Assembly (NCBI GenBank): GCA_023427925.1
Contig: JAEYZS010000026.1
Coordinates: 1 to 10,184 of the forward strand
Origin: Pseudomonadota bacterium
GTDB taxonomy: Bacteria > Bdellovibrionota > Bdellovibrionia > Bdellovibrionales > JAEYZS01
Length of the DNA: 10,184 nt
Direction of reading: 5' to 3'
Shown here: one piece after another, positions 1 to 6,535 of the stretch
Layout: every line of letters begins with the position of its first letter
Position numbering within the stretch: the first letter of the stretch is position 1
The notes under the pieces: model-generated
Database searches by the model: none
The model's input: the letters and a program-made list of their open reading frames with translations, nothing else
What the model was told of the DNA's origin: nothing
Made by a program: the position numbers and the translations under genes

Positions 1-516
1 ACCTCATACAAGTCTCAAGAAAAGGTCCTCGATCTAGATTCAATGAAACTACATGTGGGATTCGGTTTTAACAACACTCTCACGAATCTGAAAAAAAACG
101 GAAATGCACCTGATAAAATCACTCTACAAGGATTCCAACTTTCTCTTGGGGTCGACCTCTTTTCTCCAAATGTAATAACGGAAGTAAGCCTTATTAATTA
201 TAACTCTAACACTAAGAACGAATACAAATACGGGATGAAAGAGTTTGATCTAAAAACATACTACCGACATCATCTAAATCGTATTATGGCTCTTCGAGGT
301 GGCGTTGGCTTAGGTGTCCGTTATCTCGATATCAGTGCGCCTGAAGGGTCTTCCGACTATACAACCCCTATTTCACAAATTTTAGCTGGGGCTGAAGCGA
401 AGCTAGGCAAAACGTTAAGTTTTGTTACGGAATTGTCATATAAAAACGCAATGACTGGTAGCGCTCCTGAAAAATCCGCTGTTGATCTCACTTTTAGAGT
501 GGATGGTCACTTCTAA
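1..516 (+). CDS. Probable outer-membrane beta-barrel protein, 3' part only
   Basis: The reading frame is open from the first base, so 171 codons are visible and the gene almost certainly begins left of the window. The ATG at 43 is in frame, but what follows it has no signal peptide and no ribosome binding site precedes it, so I treat it as internal. The protein shows repeated stretches of alternating polar and hydrophobic residues (for example around VGFGFNNTL, FQLSLGVDLF, ALRGGVGLGVRYLDI, LSFVTELSYK), as expected for transmembrane beta strands. It ends in VDLTFRVDGHF, with the terminal aromatic residue typical of the C-terminal strand recognised by the BAM assembly machinery. There are no cysteines and the sequence is rich in Gly, Asn, Thr and Tyr. 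Location in the outer membrane is inferred from this pattern. Substrate or role is unknown; it could be an OmpA/OmpW-like small barrel or the barrel end of a larger protein. Confidence 0.7.
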   Translation, partial: TSYKSQEKVLDLDSMKLHVGFGFNNTLTNLKKNGNAPDKITLQGFQLSLGVDLFSPNVITEVSLINYNSNTKNEYKYGMKEFDLKTYYRHHLNRIMALRGGVGLGVRYLDISAPEGSSDYTTPISQILAGAEAKLGKTLSFVTELSYKNAMTGSAPEKSAVDLTFRVDGHF

Positions 517-548
517 AAAGCGCATCTTAACGAAAGCATTGCGATTTT
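515..548 (+). terminator. Possible weak intrinsic terminator after the beta-barrel gene
   Basis: Directly after the stop codon an A-run is followed by CGCA (521-524), pairing with TGCG (540-543) and then ATTTT. A small inner CTT/AAG pairing is possible. The stem is short and the T-run is interrupted by an A, so this is a weak candidate. Its position between two same-strand genes is what makes it plausible. Confidence 0.3.
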
Positions 549-586
549 AGAGTTGTCTTTAGATCAAAGTTAGAATTAACCTATTA

Positions 587-1231
587 ATGGTGGACAATTC
601 AGATCCAAAACAACAACTCGGTGATTCGCTTAAGGATCTTTTAAAATACTTTGGTATGTATTTTAAGAATCCTCTCTACGCTATCAAAAACATTCCCAAC
701 TGGGATTGGGTCACACTTCTCGTTGTTCAATTTATCCTTAGCCTAATGATTGGAGTTGTTGCTGATCTTTTTGCACAGGACAGTTTAATTATATTCCGGG
801 GAGCAATCATCTTTCCGTTATCAAGCTTTCTCACCACGTTCCTGGGAACCGGATTCTTTTACTTTTTGTTCCTGATATTTTTCAATACGGAGCCGCCATT
901 TTTAAAGCTATACAAAGTCGTCTTCCTTTCCCACGTTCCTTTCCTAATCCTGAGAATTGTCAAAGTGTGGATTGCCCCTATTGAACTTATTGGATTTGCA
1001 GCGACAACCGCGCTGCTGACTGTTGGATTTGTCGAAAATTTCCAGCTTCCAAAAAAGAAAATGATTAGAATCTTTGGCGCTCTATATGCGATTTATTTTT
1101 TGATGTGGATTTTCCAACAAATCTATACTTCAAAAACTACAATTGATTTCAAATCCCGCGTAAACCACGGCACCACCATCGAAGAATCTGAGACTATAGA
1201 AGATATCGAAAAACAATTAAAAGATTTTTAA
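587..1231 (+). CDS. Multi-pass inner-membrane protein, Yip1-family-like
   Basis: This 214-residue protein has a polar N-terminus, about five hydrophobic segments and a charged tail. Probable membrane spans are at residues 42-63, 72-99, 108-129, 132-149 and 158-177; the last 35 residues are hydrophilic and acidic (EESETIEDIEKQ). The pattern of a soluble leader ending in an 'NP...I...P.W' stretch followed by five closely packed spans resembles bacterial Yip1-domain (YIP1/DUF1282-type) proteins, whose role is poorly known. I see no catalytic motif. An in-frame TAG at 560-562 forces the start to lie after it; ATG at 587 is followed directly by a GTG that could also serve. No clear Shine-Dalgarno sequence precedes either. 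Its stop lies only 8 bases from the stop of the convergent dut gene. Family assignment is by topology and is tentative; that it is a real membrane protein is much surer. Confidence 0.75.
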   Translation: MVDNSDPKQQLGDSLKDLLKYFGMYFKNPLYAIKNIPNWDWVTLLVVQFILSLMIGVVADLFAQDSLIIFRGAIIFPLSSFLTTFLGTGFFYFLFLIFFNTEPPFLKLYKVVFLSHVPFLILRIVKVWIAPIELIGFAATTALLTVGFVENFQLPKKKMIRIFGALYAIYFLMWIFQQIYTSKTTIDFKSRVNHGTTIEESETIEDIEKQLKDF

Positions 1232-1251
1232 CTGAAGTATTAAACTCCAGT
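1231..1251 (-). terminator. Possible terminator hairpin at the end of the minus-strand cluster
   Basis: In the minus-strand transcript ACTGGAG (1251-1245) pairs with CTTCAGT (1237-1231) around the loop TTTAATA, giving seven pairs including one G·U. An AU-rich stretch (TAAAAATCTTTT) follows. The hairpin includes the last codons and stop of dut, and overlaps the last base of the convergent gene's stop. The G·U pair becomes an A·C mismatch on the plus strand, favouring use by the minus transcript. The U-tract is imperfect, so confidence is low. Confidence 0.3.
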
Positions 1252-1686
1252 AGACCCGAAGCCACCGGCTCCACGAGTTGTTGCATCTAAGCTATCGACA
1301 ACTTGGAATTGCGCTTGAACCACGGGGCAAAGCACAAACTGCGCGATTCGTTCTTGATCTGCAATTTCGACTTCTTCTAATCCATGATTGATGATGATTA
1401 CTTTTACTTCTCCGCGGTAGTCGGCATCGACTGTTCCCGGAGTGTTCACCATAGAGATACCTTTTTTAATTGCAAGACCACTGCGAGGTCGCACTTGAAT
1501 CTCATAACCATCGGGAATAGCAAAAGACAATCCTGTTGGGATGAGAGCTCTTTCTCCAGGCTTTAAAACAACGCTTTGATCAAGTTGCGCGCGAACGTCA
1601 AATCCACTTGCCAAGCCTGTTTCATACTTTGGTAAATCTCCTCTAAAGTGAGCAAGTTTCATAATTTGAAGTGGCACTTGTTGCAT
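1240..1686 (-). CDS. dut: Deoxyuridine 5'-triphosphate nucleotidohydrolase (dUTPase)
   Basis: Hydrolyses dUTP to dUMP and pyrophosphate in the cytoplasm, keeping uracil out of DNA and supplying dUMP for dTMP synthesis. At 148 residues it has the length of the homotrimeric dUTPase family, and all five motifs are present in order: motif 1 SGFDVRA (27-33), motif 2 PRSGLA (67-72), motif 3 GTVDADYRGE (84-93) with the catalytic aspartate at D87, motif 4 RIAQFV (113-118), and the glycine-rich motif 5 RGAGGFGSTG (138-147) that closes over the active site. The ATG start has an AGGAG six bases upstream that overlaps the TAG stop of the peptidase gene; only 9 bases separate the two genes, so translation is probably coupled. 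It appears to be the last gene of the cluster and converges on the membrane-protein gene. Nothing is missing or truncated. Confidence 0.97.
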   Translation of the reverse strand: MQQVPLQIMKLAHFRGDLPKYETGLASGFDVRAQLDQSVVLKPGERALIPTGLSFAIPDGYEIQVRPRSGLAIKKGISMVNTPGTVDADYRGEVKVIIINHGLEEVEIADQERIAQFVLCPVVQAQFQVVDSLDATTRGAGGFGSTGV

Positions 1687-1692
1687 TGTTTA

Positions 1693-1697
1693 CTCCT
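1693..1697 (-). promoter_or_regulatory. dut ribosome binding site overlapping upstream stop codon
   Basis: On the minus strand the sequence reads GATAGGAGTAAACAATG. The AGGAG lies six bases before the dut ATG and shares bases with the TAG stop of the M16 peptidase gene. A ribosome finishing the peptidase covers this site, which is the usual layout for coupled translation. Confidence 0.7.
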
Positions 1698-2928
1698 ATC
1701 TTGGTCCCATGGTTAATGATGATATTTTTGAAGGGACTATGTACTCGTCTATAAATTTATCTATGTCTTTTAACTGAGTATCTTCGATCGCCTTTAGTAC
1801 ATCCTCAGTTGTACGATATTTACCAAAAACCATCTCATTTAAGCAAAGAGAATTCATTCTGGATTCTAAATCGTCGTCATTAATAATTAAAAAGCCCTTT
1901 ATTTGTGTTTTATAACGCTCAAGCGCGCTTCGTGTAAAACCATCCTTCCTGAGCTTCCTGAGTTCTTTATGGATAATTTCCTCCACTAAATCGCGCTTGC
2001 TTGAGTCTGTGCCTGCATAAATTAATGTGAGACCCGAATCAAGAGATGTCGCCGTAGTACTGTAGACAGAATAGGCCAAGCCCCGCTTTTCTCGAATCTT
2101 TTGAAACAGTATAGAGGTCATACCGCCACCTAGTGCTGTATTAACGATGAAAGATGCAAACCTCAGCGGATGACTCAAATGAGGAGCCTCAAATCCCATC
2201 AAGATATGGGACTGTTCGATATCCCGATAAAAATCCTGAGTGAATCTTTTGTATTTTGGTTTAGTTCTTTTTATTTTAGGAGCTTTTTTCGGAATTTTAC
2301 CAAGTATCGGAGAAATAGCCTTTAGGACATCCTCATGCTCAACTGCTCCACAGACACTTACAATAATATTCTCTCCGCGGAACATTTTTCTATAAAAATC
2401 AATAACGTCCCTGCGGGTAATTCGCGCAACAGACTCCGATGTTCCTAAAATAGACCATCCCATTGGATGGTCACCATAGACTTTTTCATTAAACAGATCG
2501 TAAATGTATTCCTCATGGCTATCGAAATACATCGAAATTTCCTGCTGAATAACACCCTTTTCTTTTTCGTATTCATGAACAGGGAAAGTGGCATTACAAA
2601 CAAGATCCATCAAGACATCTAGATTGAGCTTTAAGTCTTTTTTAAGAGTTGTAGCATAAAAACAAATAGACTCTCGGGTTGTAAACGCATTGAGATCGCC
2701 TCCACGCGCTTCCATTACTTGTGCTAATTGATATGCGGATCTTTTTTTTGTGCCTTTAAAGACGAGATGCTCAAGCAAGTGAGACATCCCCATGAATTCT
2801 TTTTTTTCGTCTCTGGAGCCGACACATATCCATATGCCGGCACTGATAGCCTCTGTGTAAGGATGTTTTTCTGTGACAACTCTTACTCCATTGGCAAGTG
2901 TTGTCTTCTTAAACAGAGGCCTCTCCAT
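1696..2928 (-). CDS. M16-family zinc metallopeptidase (processing-peptidase-like)
   Basis: A 410-residue single-unit M16 (pitrilysin/insulinase clan) peptidase, similar in size to mitochondrial processing peptidase beta and bacterial PqqL/YmxG-type proteins. The N-terminal half carries the inverted zinc motif HxxEH at H50-L-L-E53-H54, with E53 as catalytic base, and the third zinc ligand E130 in VIQQEI, 76 residues further on, the normal spacing. The C-terminal half has the glycine loop LGGGM (266-270) and the RGLAYSVYS segment (282-290) with the conserved Arg/Tyr that helps bind substrate. The motifs predict an active enzyme. No signal peptide is visible, so a cytoplasmic location is inferred. 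Its ATG shares its A with the TAA stop of pnp (TAATG), so it is probably translated by re-initiating ribosomes. M16 genes beside pnp are known in Bacillus and in delta-type proteobacteria, but the substrate is not established. Confidence 0.93.
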   Translation of the reverse strand: MERPLFKKTTLANGVRVVTEKHPYTEAISAGIWICVGSRDEKKEFMGMSHLLEHLVFKGTKKRSAYQLAQVMEARGGDLNAFTTRESICFYATTLKKDLKLNLDVLMDLVCNATFPVHEYEKEKGVIQQEISMYFDSHEEYIYDLFNEKVYGDHPMGWSILGTSESVARITRRDVIDFYRKMFRGENIIVSVCGAVEHEDVLKAISPILGKIPKKAPKIKRTKPKYKRFTQDFYRDIEQSHILMGFEAPHLSHPLRFASFIVNTALGGGMTSILFQKIREKRGLAYSVYSTTATSLDSGLTLIYAGTDSSKRDLVEEIIHKELRKLRKDGFTRSALERYKTQIKGFLIINDDDLESRMNSLCLNEMVFGKYRTTEDVLKAIEDTQLKDIDKFIDEYIVPSKISSLTMGPR

Positions 2929-5027
2929 TAGTGCTTTTCAACTAATGCTTTTCTTGAAAGTTTAATACGACCCGCTCGATCGATATCAAGAACCTTCACA
3001 TCGATTTTTTCACCTTCTTTTAAAACTTCAGAAGCATGGCGAATTCTGTCGTGTGAGATTTCTGAAATATGTAAGAGACCTTCGTTATTTGGAAGCACTT
3101 CAACGAAAGCACCAAAGTCTACGATCTTCTTTACTGTTCCAGAGTAAGTCTTGCCGATTTCAGGACCATCTGTGATAGCCTTAATCATTTCAACTGCAGC
3201 TTTTCTTGCCTCTGGTGAAGTCGAAGAAACTTGAACAGTTCCATCTTCGGCGATATCCACTTTCGCGCCCGTTTTTGCAATAATGTCTTTAATGACCTTA
3301 CCACCCGGCCCGATAACTTCTCTTACCTTTTCTGGACGAACTTGAACTGTCTCAATACGAGGAGCGAATTCAGAAAGCTCTCCACGCGAAGTGTTCATCA
3401 CTTTTTCCATTTCATTGAGGATGTGACTTCTTCCGTCTTTAGCTTGAGAAAGAGCTTGTTCCATAACAGCGAAACTCACTGAATCAATTTTAATGTCCAT
3501 TTGAAGAGCCGTAATACCATCTCTAGTTCCGGCAACTTTAAAGTCCATATCACCAAGATGATCTTCGTCTCCAAGGATGTCTGTTAATACTGCAACCTTA
3601 TCGCCTTCTTTGATTAGCCCCATTGCAACACCAGCAACGTTTCCTGTCACCGGTACGCCTGCATCTAGAAGTGCAAGCATTCCAGAGCACACTGTACCCA
3701 TGGAGCTAGATCCGTTACTTTCTAGAACTTCACTCACAACACGAACAGTATATGGAAATTTATCAACTGCAGGAATAACCGCAGCAAGAGCTCTTTCAGC
3801 AAGGTATCCGTGGCCAATTTCTCTTCGACCTGTACCGGTCATACGCCCGACTTCACCAACGCTGTATGGAGGGAAGTTGTAATGAAGCATAAATCTCTTG
3901 GTTACGTTTCCACCGAGTGCATCGATTGTTTGCTCATCTTGACCTGTTCCGAGAGTTACAGTTCCCAGCACTTGAGTTTCACCGCGTGTAAATAATCCAG
4001 AACCGTGTGCTCTTGGCAATAAACTCACTTCACAAGCAATCGGTCTAACAGTCAAAGTATCGCGTCCATCAATTCTTACTTTTTTGTCTAAGATCATTGA
4101 ACGAGCACCACGATATTTTAAGTCTTCAAAGACTTTAGAAATATCTTTATTTCTAGCTTCGATTTCGTCTTTCGCCAAACCTTCGGTGAATTTTTCTTTT
4201 GCTTCACTTAGAGCTGCATTTAAAGCATCATATCTTTCTGCTTTTGTTTTAATATCTAAAGCAGCATCCACTTTTGGCTTCATGAATGATTCAATTTGAG
4301 CTTTTAAGCTCTCTTCAACATTTTTAGGAGTGAATTCTCTTTTTGCTTTTGAACCTGTTTTTTCTCTGAGTTCGTTTTGAGCAGCAAACAGCGGCATCAT
4401 TGCTTCATGAGCAAATTTTAGAGCACTCAACACATCAGATTCAGATACGAATTTACTTTCACCTTCAACCATGAGGAGACCATTTTGTGATCCCGCCACA
4501 GTGATATCAATATCAGAATCTAAGAGCTGTTTTGGTGAAGGGTTGGCAATAAATTGTCCACCTATGCGACCAATTTTAATTGAACCCGTTGGTCCATTGA
4601 AAGGAATGTTACTGATATGTAGAGCCGCAGAAGCCGCCGCACTTGCAAGTACATCTGTCGGGAAAAGTCCGTCCGAACTCAACACAGTGGCTACAACTTG
4701 CGTTTCGAAGTTGTAACCTTCTGGGAACATCGGGCGAAGTGGTCTATCAAGAAGTCTTGCAGAAAGAATAGCGAGCTCACTTGGCTTTGCCTCTCTCTTA
4801 AAGTAACCACCTGGAATTTTACCAGTTGCATAGAATTTTTCTAAGAACTCAATAGTGAGTGGGAAGAAATCGAAATTGGATTCTCTTTTAGAAGAAACAA
4901 CTGTCACAAGAACCATGTTGTTTCCACAAGATGCGAGAACGGAAGCGTCAGCAAGCTTTGCCAACCTCCCTGTTTCTAGAGTGATTGTGTTGTCGCCTAC
5001 CTTTGCTGACACTGTAATCTTATTCAT
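2928..5027 (-). CDS. pnp: Polyribonucleotide nucleotidyltransferase (PNPase)
   Basis: Phosphorolytic 3'-5' exoribonuclease that degrades RNA to nucleoside diphosphates and can add tails in reverse; normally a homotrimer and often part of the RNA degradosome. The 699 residues contain the full architecture: first RNase PH domain (about 1-145), linker and all-alpha domain (about 150-310), second RNase PH core (about 312-545), KH domain (about 555-617) and S1 domain (about 622-694). Visible signatures are KIPGGYFKREAKPSE (70-84), RREIGHGYLAERAL (401-414), the phosphate-binding NGSSSMGTVCSG segment (438-449), and DILGDEDHLGDMDF (483-496), whose D487 and D493 match the catalytic aspartates of E. 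coli PNPase. The KH loop is G573-P-G-G576, and the S1 fold begins at GKTYSGTVKKIVDFGAF. An AAAGGA lies six bases before the ATG. The 137-base leader has three possible hairpins. The gene ends in a one-base overlap with the peptidase gene. It appears intact. Confidence 0.98.
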   Translation of the reverse strand: MNKITVSAKVGDNTITLETGRLAKLADASVLASCGNNMVLVTVVSSKRESNFDFFPLTIEFLEKFYATGKIPGGYFKREAKPSELAILSARLLDRPLRPMFPEGYNFETQVVATVLSSDGLFPTDVLASAAASAALHISNIPFNGPTGSIKIGRIGGQFIANPSPKQLLDSDIDITVAGSQNGLLMVEGESKFVSESDVLSALKFAHEAMMPLFAAQNELREKTGSKAKREFTPKNVEESLKAQIESFMKPKVDAALDIKTKAERYDALNAALSEAKEKFTEGLAKDEIEARNKDISKVFEDLKYRGARSMILDKKVRIDGRDTLTVRPIACEVSLLPRAHGSGLFTRGETQVLGTVTLGTGQDEQTIDALGGNVTKRFMLHYNFPPYSVGEVGRMTGTGRREIGHGYLAERALAAVIPAVDKFPYTVRVVSEVLESNGSSSMGTVCSGMLALLDAGVPVTGNVAGVAMGLIKEGDKVAVLTDILGDEDHLGDMDFKVAGTRDGITALQMDIKIDSVSFAVMEQALSQAKDGRSHILNEMEKVMNTSRGELSEFAPRIETVQVRPEKVREVIGPGGKVIKDIIAKTGAKVDIAEDGTVQVSSTSPEARKAAVEMIKAITDGPEIGKTYSGTVKKIVDFGAFVEVLPNNEGLLHISEISHDRIRHASEVLKEGEKIDVKVLDIDRAGRIKLSRKALVEKH

Positions 5028-5033
5028 TTATTT

Positions 5034-5068
5034 TCCTTTGTCACGGTGCTGAGCTTTGTTCGCGCACC
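5034..5068 (-). promoter_or_regulatory. pnp ribosome binding site and adjacent stem
   Basis: AAAGGA (5039-5034) lies six bases before the pnp ATG. Just upstream, GGTGC (5068-5064) can pair with GCACC (5049-5045) around a 14-base loop, leaving the binding site exposed immediately downstream. In E. coli a stem-loop in the pnp leader is the target for RNase III and PNPase autocontrol. Whether this shorter stem does anything similar is inference. Confidence 0.4.
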
Positions 5069-5080
5069 AACTCTTTTTTG

Positions 5081-5100
5081 GGTCTAACCTATTTTAGACC
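5081..5100 (-). promoter_or_regulatory. Perfect 7-bp hairpin in the pnp leader
   Basis: GGTCTAA pairs with TTAGACC around the six-base loop AATAGG (minus-strand sense). On the minus strand A-runs lie on both sides and no U-tract follows, so it does not look like a terminator. It may be a leader structure for control of pnp or an end-protecting stem. Confidence 0.5.
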
Positions 5101-5114
5101 TCTATTTTTTGATT

Positions 5115-5145
5115 AAAAAGTGACCTGAAAGAAACTCCAGATCAC
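5115..5145 (-). terminator. Intrinsic terminator between rpsO and pnp
   Basis: In the minus transcript GTGATCTG (5145-5138) pairs with CAGGTCAC (5127-5120) over eight pairs, with a ten-base loop, followed directly by TTTTT (5119-5115). One pair is G·U in this transcript but would be an A·C mismatch in the opposite transcript, so the element is oriented with rpsO. It begins about 19 bases after the rpsO stop. E. coli has an equivalent partial terminator here, letting S15 and PNPase be made at different levels. The strength of this one is unknown. Confidence 0.65.
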
Positions 5146-5164
5146 ACGTCACTGCTACATTCGA

Positions 5165-5434
5165 TTATTTTCTGATTTCTAATTCTTTAATGAGAGAAGA
5201 ATACTTCTTAAGATTCGTTCTCTTTAGATAGTCCAATAAATTTCTTCTTTGGTTAACCAAACGAATTAGACCACGCTTACCGTGAACATCTTTTTTGTGA
5301 GTTTTAAAGTGCTCGGTAAGTTCTAATATTCTAGCTGTGATTAAAGCAATTTGAACTTCAGAAGATCCTGTATCAAGATCTGATCTTTGGTGAGTTTTAA
5401 CGATTTTCTTTTTCGCTTCTGTTTTTAGTGCCAT
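5165..5434 (-). CDS. rpsO: 30S ribosomal protein S15
   Basis: Primary binding protein of the 16S rRNA central domain, contacting the helix 20-22 junction and helping to form bridge B4 with the 50S subunit. Its 89 residues equal the standard bacterial length, and the whole protein aligns by eye with E. coli S15: [16 protein letters not shown] (21-36), EHFKTHKKD (41-49), [19 protein letters not shown] (54-72). RNA-contact residues corresponding to T21, Q27, H41, D48 and Y68 of E. coli numbering are kept, but the segment normally HHSRRG reads VHGKRG, so the serine at position 51 is glycine. A strong AAAGGAG lies five bases before the ATG. The 153-base gap from truB forms several hairpins and may hold both a promoter and a feedback site. 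A terminator-like hairpin follows the gene. Confidence 0.97.
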   Translation of the reverse strand: MALKTEAKKKIVKTHQRSDLDTGSSEVQIALITARILELTEHFKTHKKDVHGKRGLIRLVNQRRNLLDYLKRTNLKKYSSLIKELEIRK

Positions 5435-5439
5435 ACGTA

Positions 5440-5446
5440 CTCCTTT
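5440..5446 (-). promoter_or_regulatory. rpsO ribosome binding site
   Basis: AAAGGAG lies five bases before the rpsO ATG. It is among the strongest such sites in the window and lies only three bases after a small CCTA/TAGG hairpin with a GAAA loop, so leader folding could directly affect access to it. Confidence 0.7.
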
Positions 5447-5449
5447 AAT

Positions 5450-5541
5450 CCTATTTCTAGGGCCGCTATGCTTATCACATATCGGGTTGCCCTGTTGGAC
5501 CGTCGGCTCCTAATTTGATGTTTCAATTTAGGTTCGGTTCC
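5450..5541 (-). promoter_or_regulatory. Structured rpsO leader, candidate S15 feedback site
   Basis: In transcription order three stems can form. First, 5541-5497: GGAACCG with CGGTCC (one bulged A) outside, and CCTAAATTG with CAAATTAGG (one A·A mismatch) inside, loop AAACAT. Second, 5493-5459: AGGGC with GCCCT enclosing a small TATG/CATA hairpin with a 7-base loop. Third, 5461-5450: CCTA-GAAA-TAGG. The second and third stems share bases and so exclude each other. The leader ends at the rpsO ribosome binding site. S15 is known to repress its own mRNA through structurally different leaders in several bacterial groups, so a feedback role is a reasonable inference, but I cannot match a known S15 leader class. 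Confidence 0.45.
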
Positions 5542-5549
5542 TAGAGCTG

Positions 5550-5577
5550 TTTATACCCAAAATCGGGCATTTTATAA
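5550..5577 (-). promoter_or_regulatory. Possible rpsO promoter downstream of truB
   Basis: On the minus strand TATAAA (5555-5550) matches five of six bases of the -10 consensus, with TTATAA (5577-5572) 16 bases upstream as a poor -35. A start about seven bases later would begin the transcript at the foot of the first leader hairpin. A six-pair hairpin with one G·U (5570-5553) overlaps the site, so it may instead be an RNA element after truB. Confidence 0.25.
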
Positions 5578-5587
5578 GCCAACAAAA

Positions 5588-6535
5588 CTATTCTTGATTG
5601 GCGTTTGAGTCAAGGTTTTGCTCGATAAAGACCTTCTTAATAGCGATCTTATACGGGCTCAAAACCTCTATAAACGAGATGACCTTCTCAGAGGTAGGAT
5701 CGATGATAAAAATCCCCACAGGGAGTGCTTTTTCTCCCTGAATCGCAGTTAGCGCTCGCTTTTCGAGGGTTCTGGCAAGGCAACCATTCTTTAGCAAACG
5801 AAACTCCTTCTCGTTAACGGTAAGCCTTGGCCAATCCAAAAGGGTTTTCTCTAAGGGTATAAAGGCTTCTGAATTTAAAATCTGATCGACGGTATTACCA
5901 TCTAACGAAATACTCTGCGATAAATCGTATGGGGCATTATAATCTCTAACCAGTTCCCACATTGTAGCTCCACAGCCTAACTTTTGGCCCAACTCATGAA
6001 CCCATGATCTAACGTAAGAACCCTTGGAGCATCTAAATTTAACACTAACCAATGGGAGTTCTATCTTTAGTATTTCTACATTCTTAAAGCTCATATCGCG
6101 CTCAACAATGGGAACTTCTTTTTTTTCGCGTGCGAGCTCATAGAGTTTTTTACCGCCAACTTTGATTGCCGAAAAAGATGGAACTTTGAGTTTCAGATCT
6201 CCCTGAAACGCAAGGATTTCAGACTTTAATTGTGTCTCAGTAATTTGAACTTTTTTTTCTGAAGTGATCTCGCCTGTGCGATCATAGGAATCCGTCTCCA
6301 CTCCCAGCTTGAGAGTGACTTCGTAACCTTTTTCACTATCCATTAAATAGTCCGAAAACTTATTTGCTTTTCCGATTGTGAGGATCAAAAGCCCCGACGC
6401 CAAAGGATCCAGTGTGCCGGTGTGGCCGATCGCTTTGGTCTGAAAAAGTTTTCGTGCTTTATAGACGACGTCATGGCTAGTGATTCCAGAAGGTTTGTTC
6501 ACCAAACAGATGCCATCAATAGATTTACTCATCAT
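5588..6535 (-). CDS. truB: tRNA pseudouridine(55) synthase TruB
   Basis: Converts U55 in the T-loop of tRNAs to pseudouridine and also acts as a tRNA folding chaperone in the cytoplasm. The 315 residues match the long form of the family. Key motifs are visible: GHTGTLDPLASGLL (37-50) with catalytic D43, the base-stacking tyrosine in KGYEV (Y71), VPSFSAIKVGGKKLYELAR (118-136), and KGSYVR (171-176) with the active-site arginine R176. The last 80 or so residues form the C-terminal PUA-like domain. The start overlaps the end of rbfA by 11 bases; two successive ATG codons (6535 and 6532) are possible, and no clear Shine-Dalgarno sequence precedes them, so initiation probably depends on ribosomes finishing rbfA. 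No ribF gene or DHH phosphoesterase gene adjoins it, unlike in some other phyla. Confidence 0.97.
   Translation of the reverse strand: MMSKSIDGICLVNKPSGITSHDVVYKARKLFQTKAIGHTGTLDPLASGLLILTIGKANKFSDYLMDSEKGYEVTLKLGVETDSYDRTGEITSEKKVQITETQLKSEILAFQGDLKLKVPSFSAIKVGGKKLYELAREKKEVPIVERDMSFKNVEILKIELPLVSVKFRCSKGSYVRSWVHELGQKLGCGATMWELVRDYNAPYDLSQSISLDGNTVDQILNSEAFIPLEKTLLDWPRLTVNEKEFRLLKNGCLARTLEKRALTAIQGEKALPVGIFIIDPTSEKVISFIEVLSPYKIAIKKVFIEQNLDSNANQE

Noticed and set aside
43..516. Complete 157-residue gene starting at the ATG at 43
   Set aside because: The same frame is open to the window edge, and the ATG lacks a ribosome binding site and a signal peptide, which an outer-membrane protein needs.
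3577..3882. Plus-strand 101-codon open frame opposite pnp
   Set aside because: It lies wholly antisense to the conserved second RNase PH core of PNPase, has no ribosome binding site, and its protein shows no recognisable fold; it is a by-product of pnp codon use.
5040..5124. Long-range pairing of the rpsO terminator arm (GTCAC) with GTGAC next to the pnp ribosome binding site as an antiterminator
   Set aside because: Only five bases pair and flanking bases do not extend the match, which is within chance.
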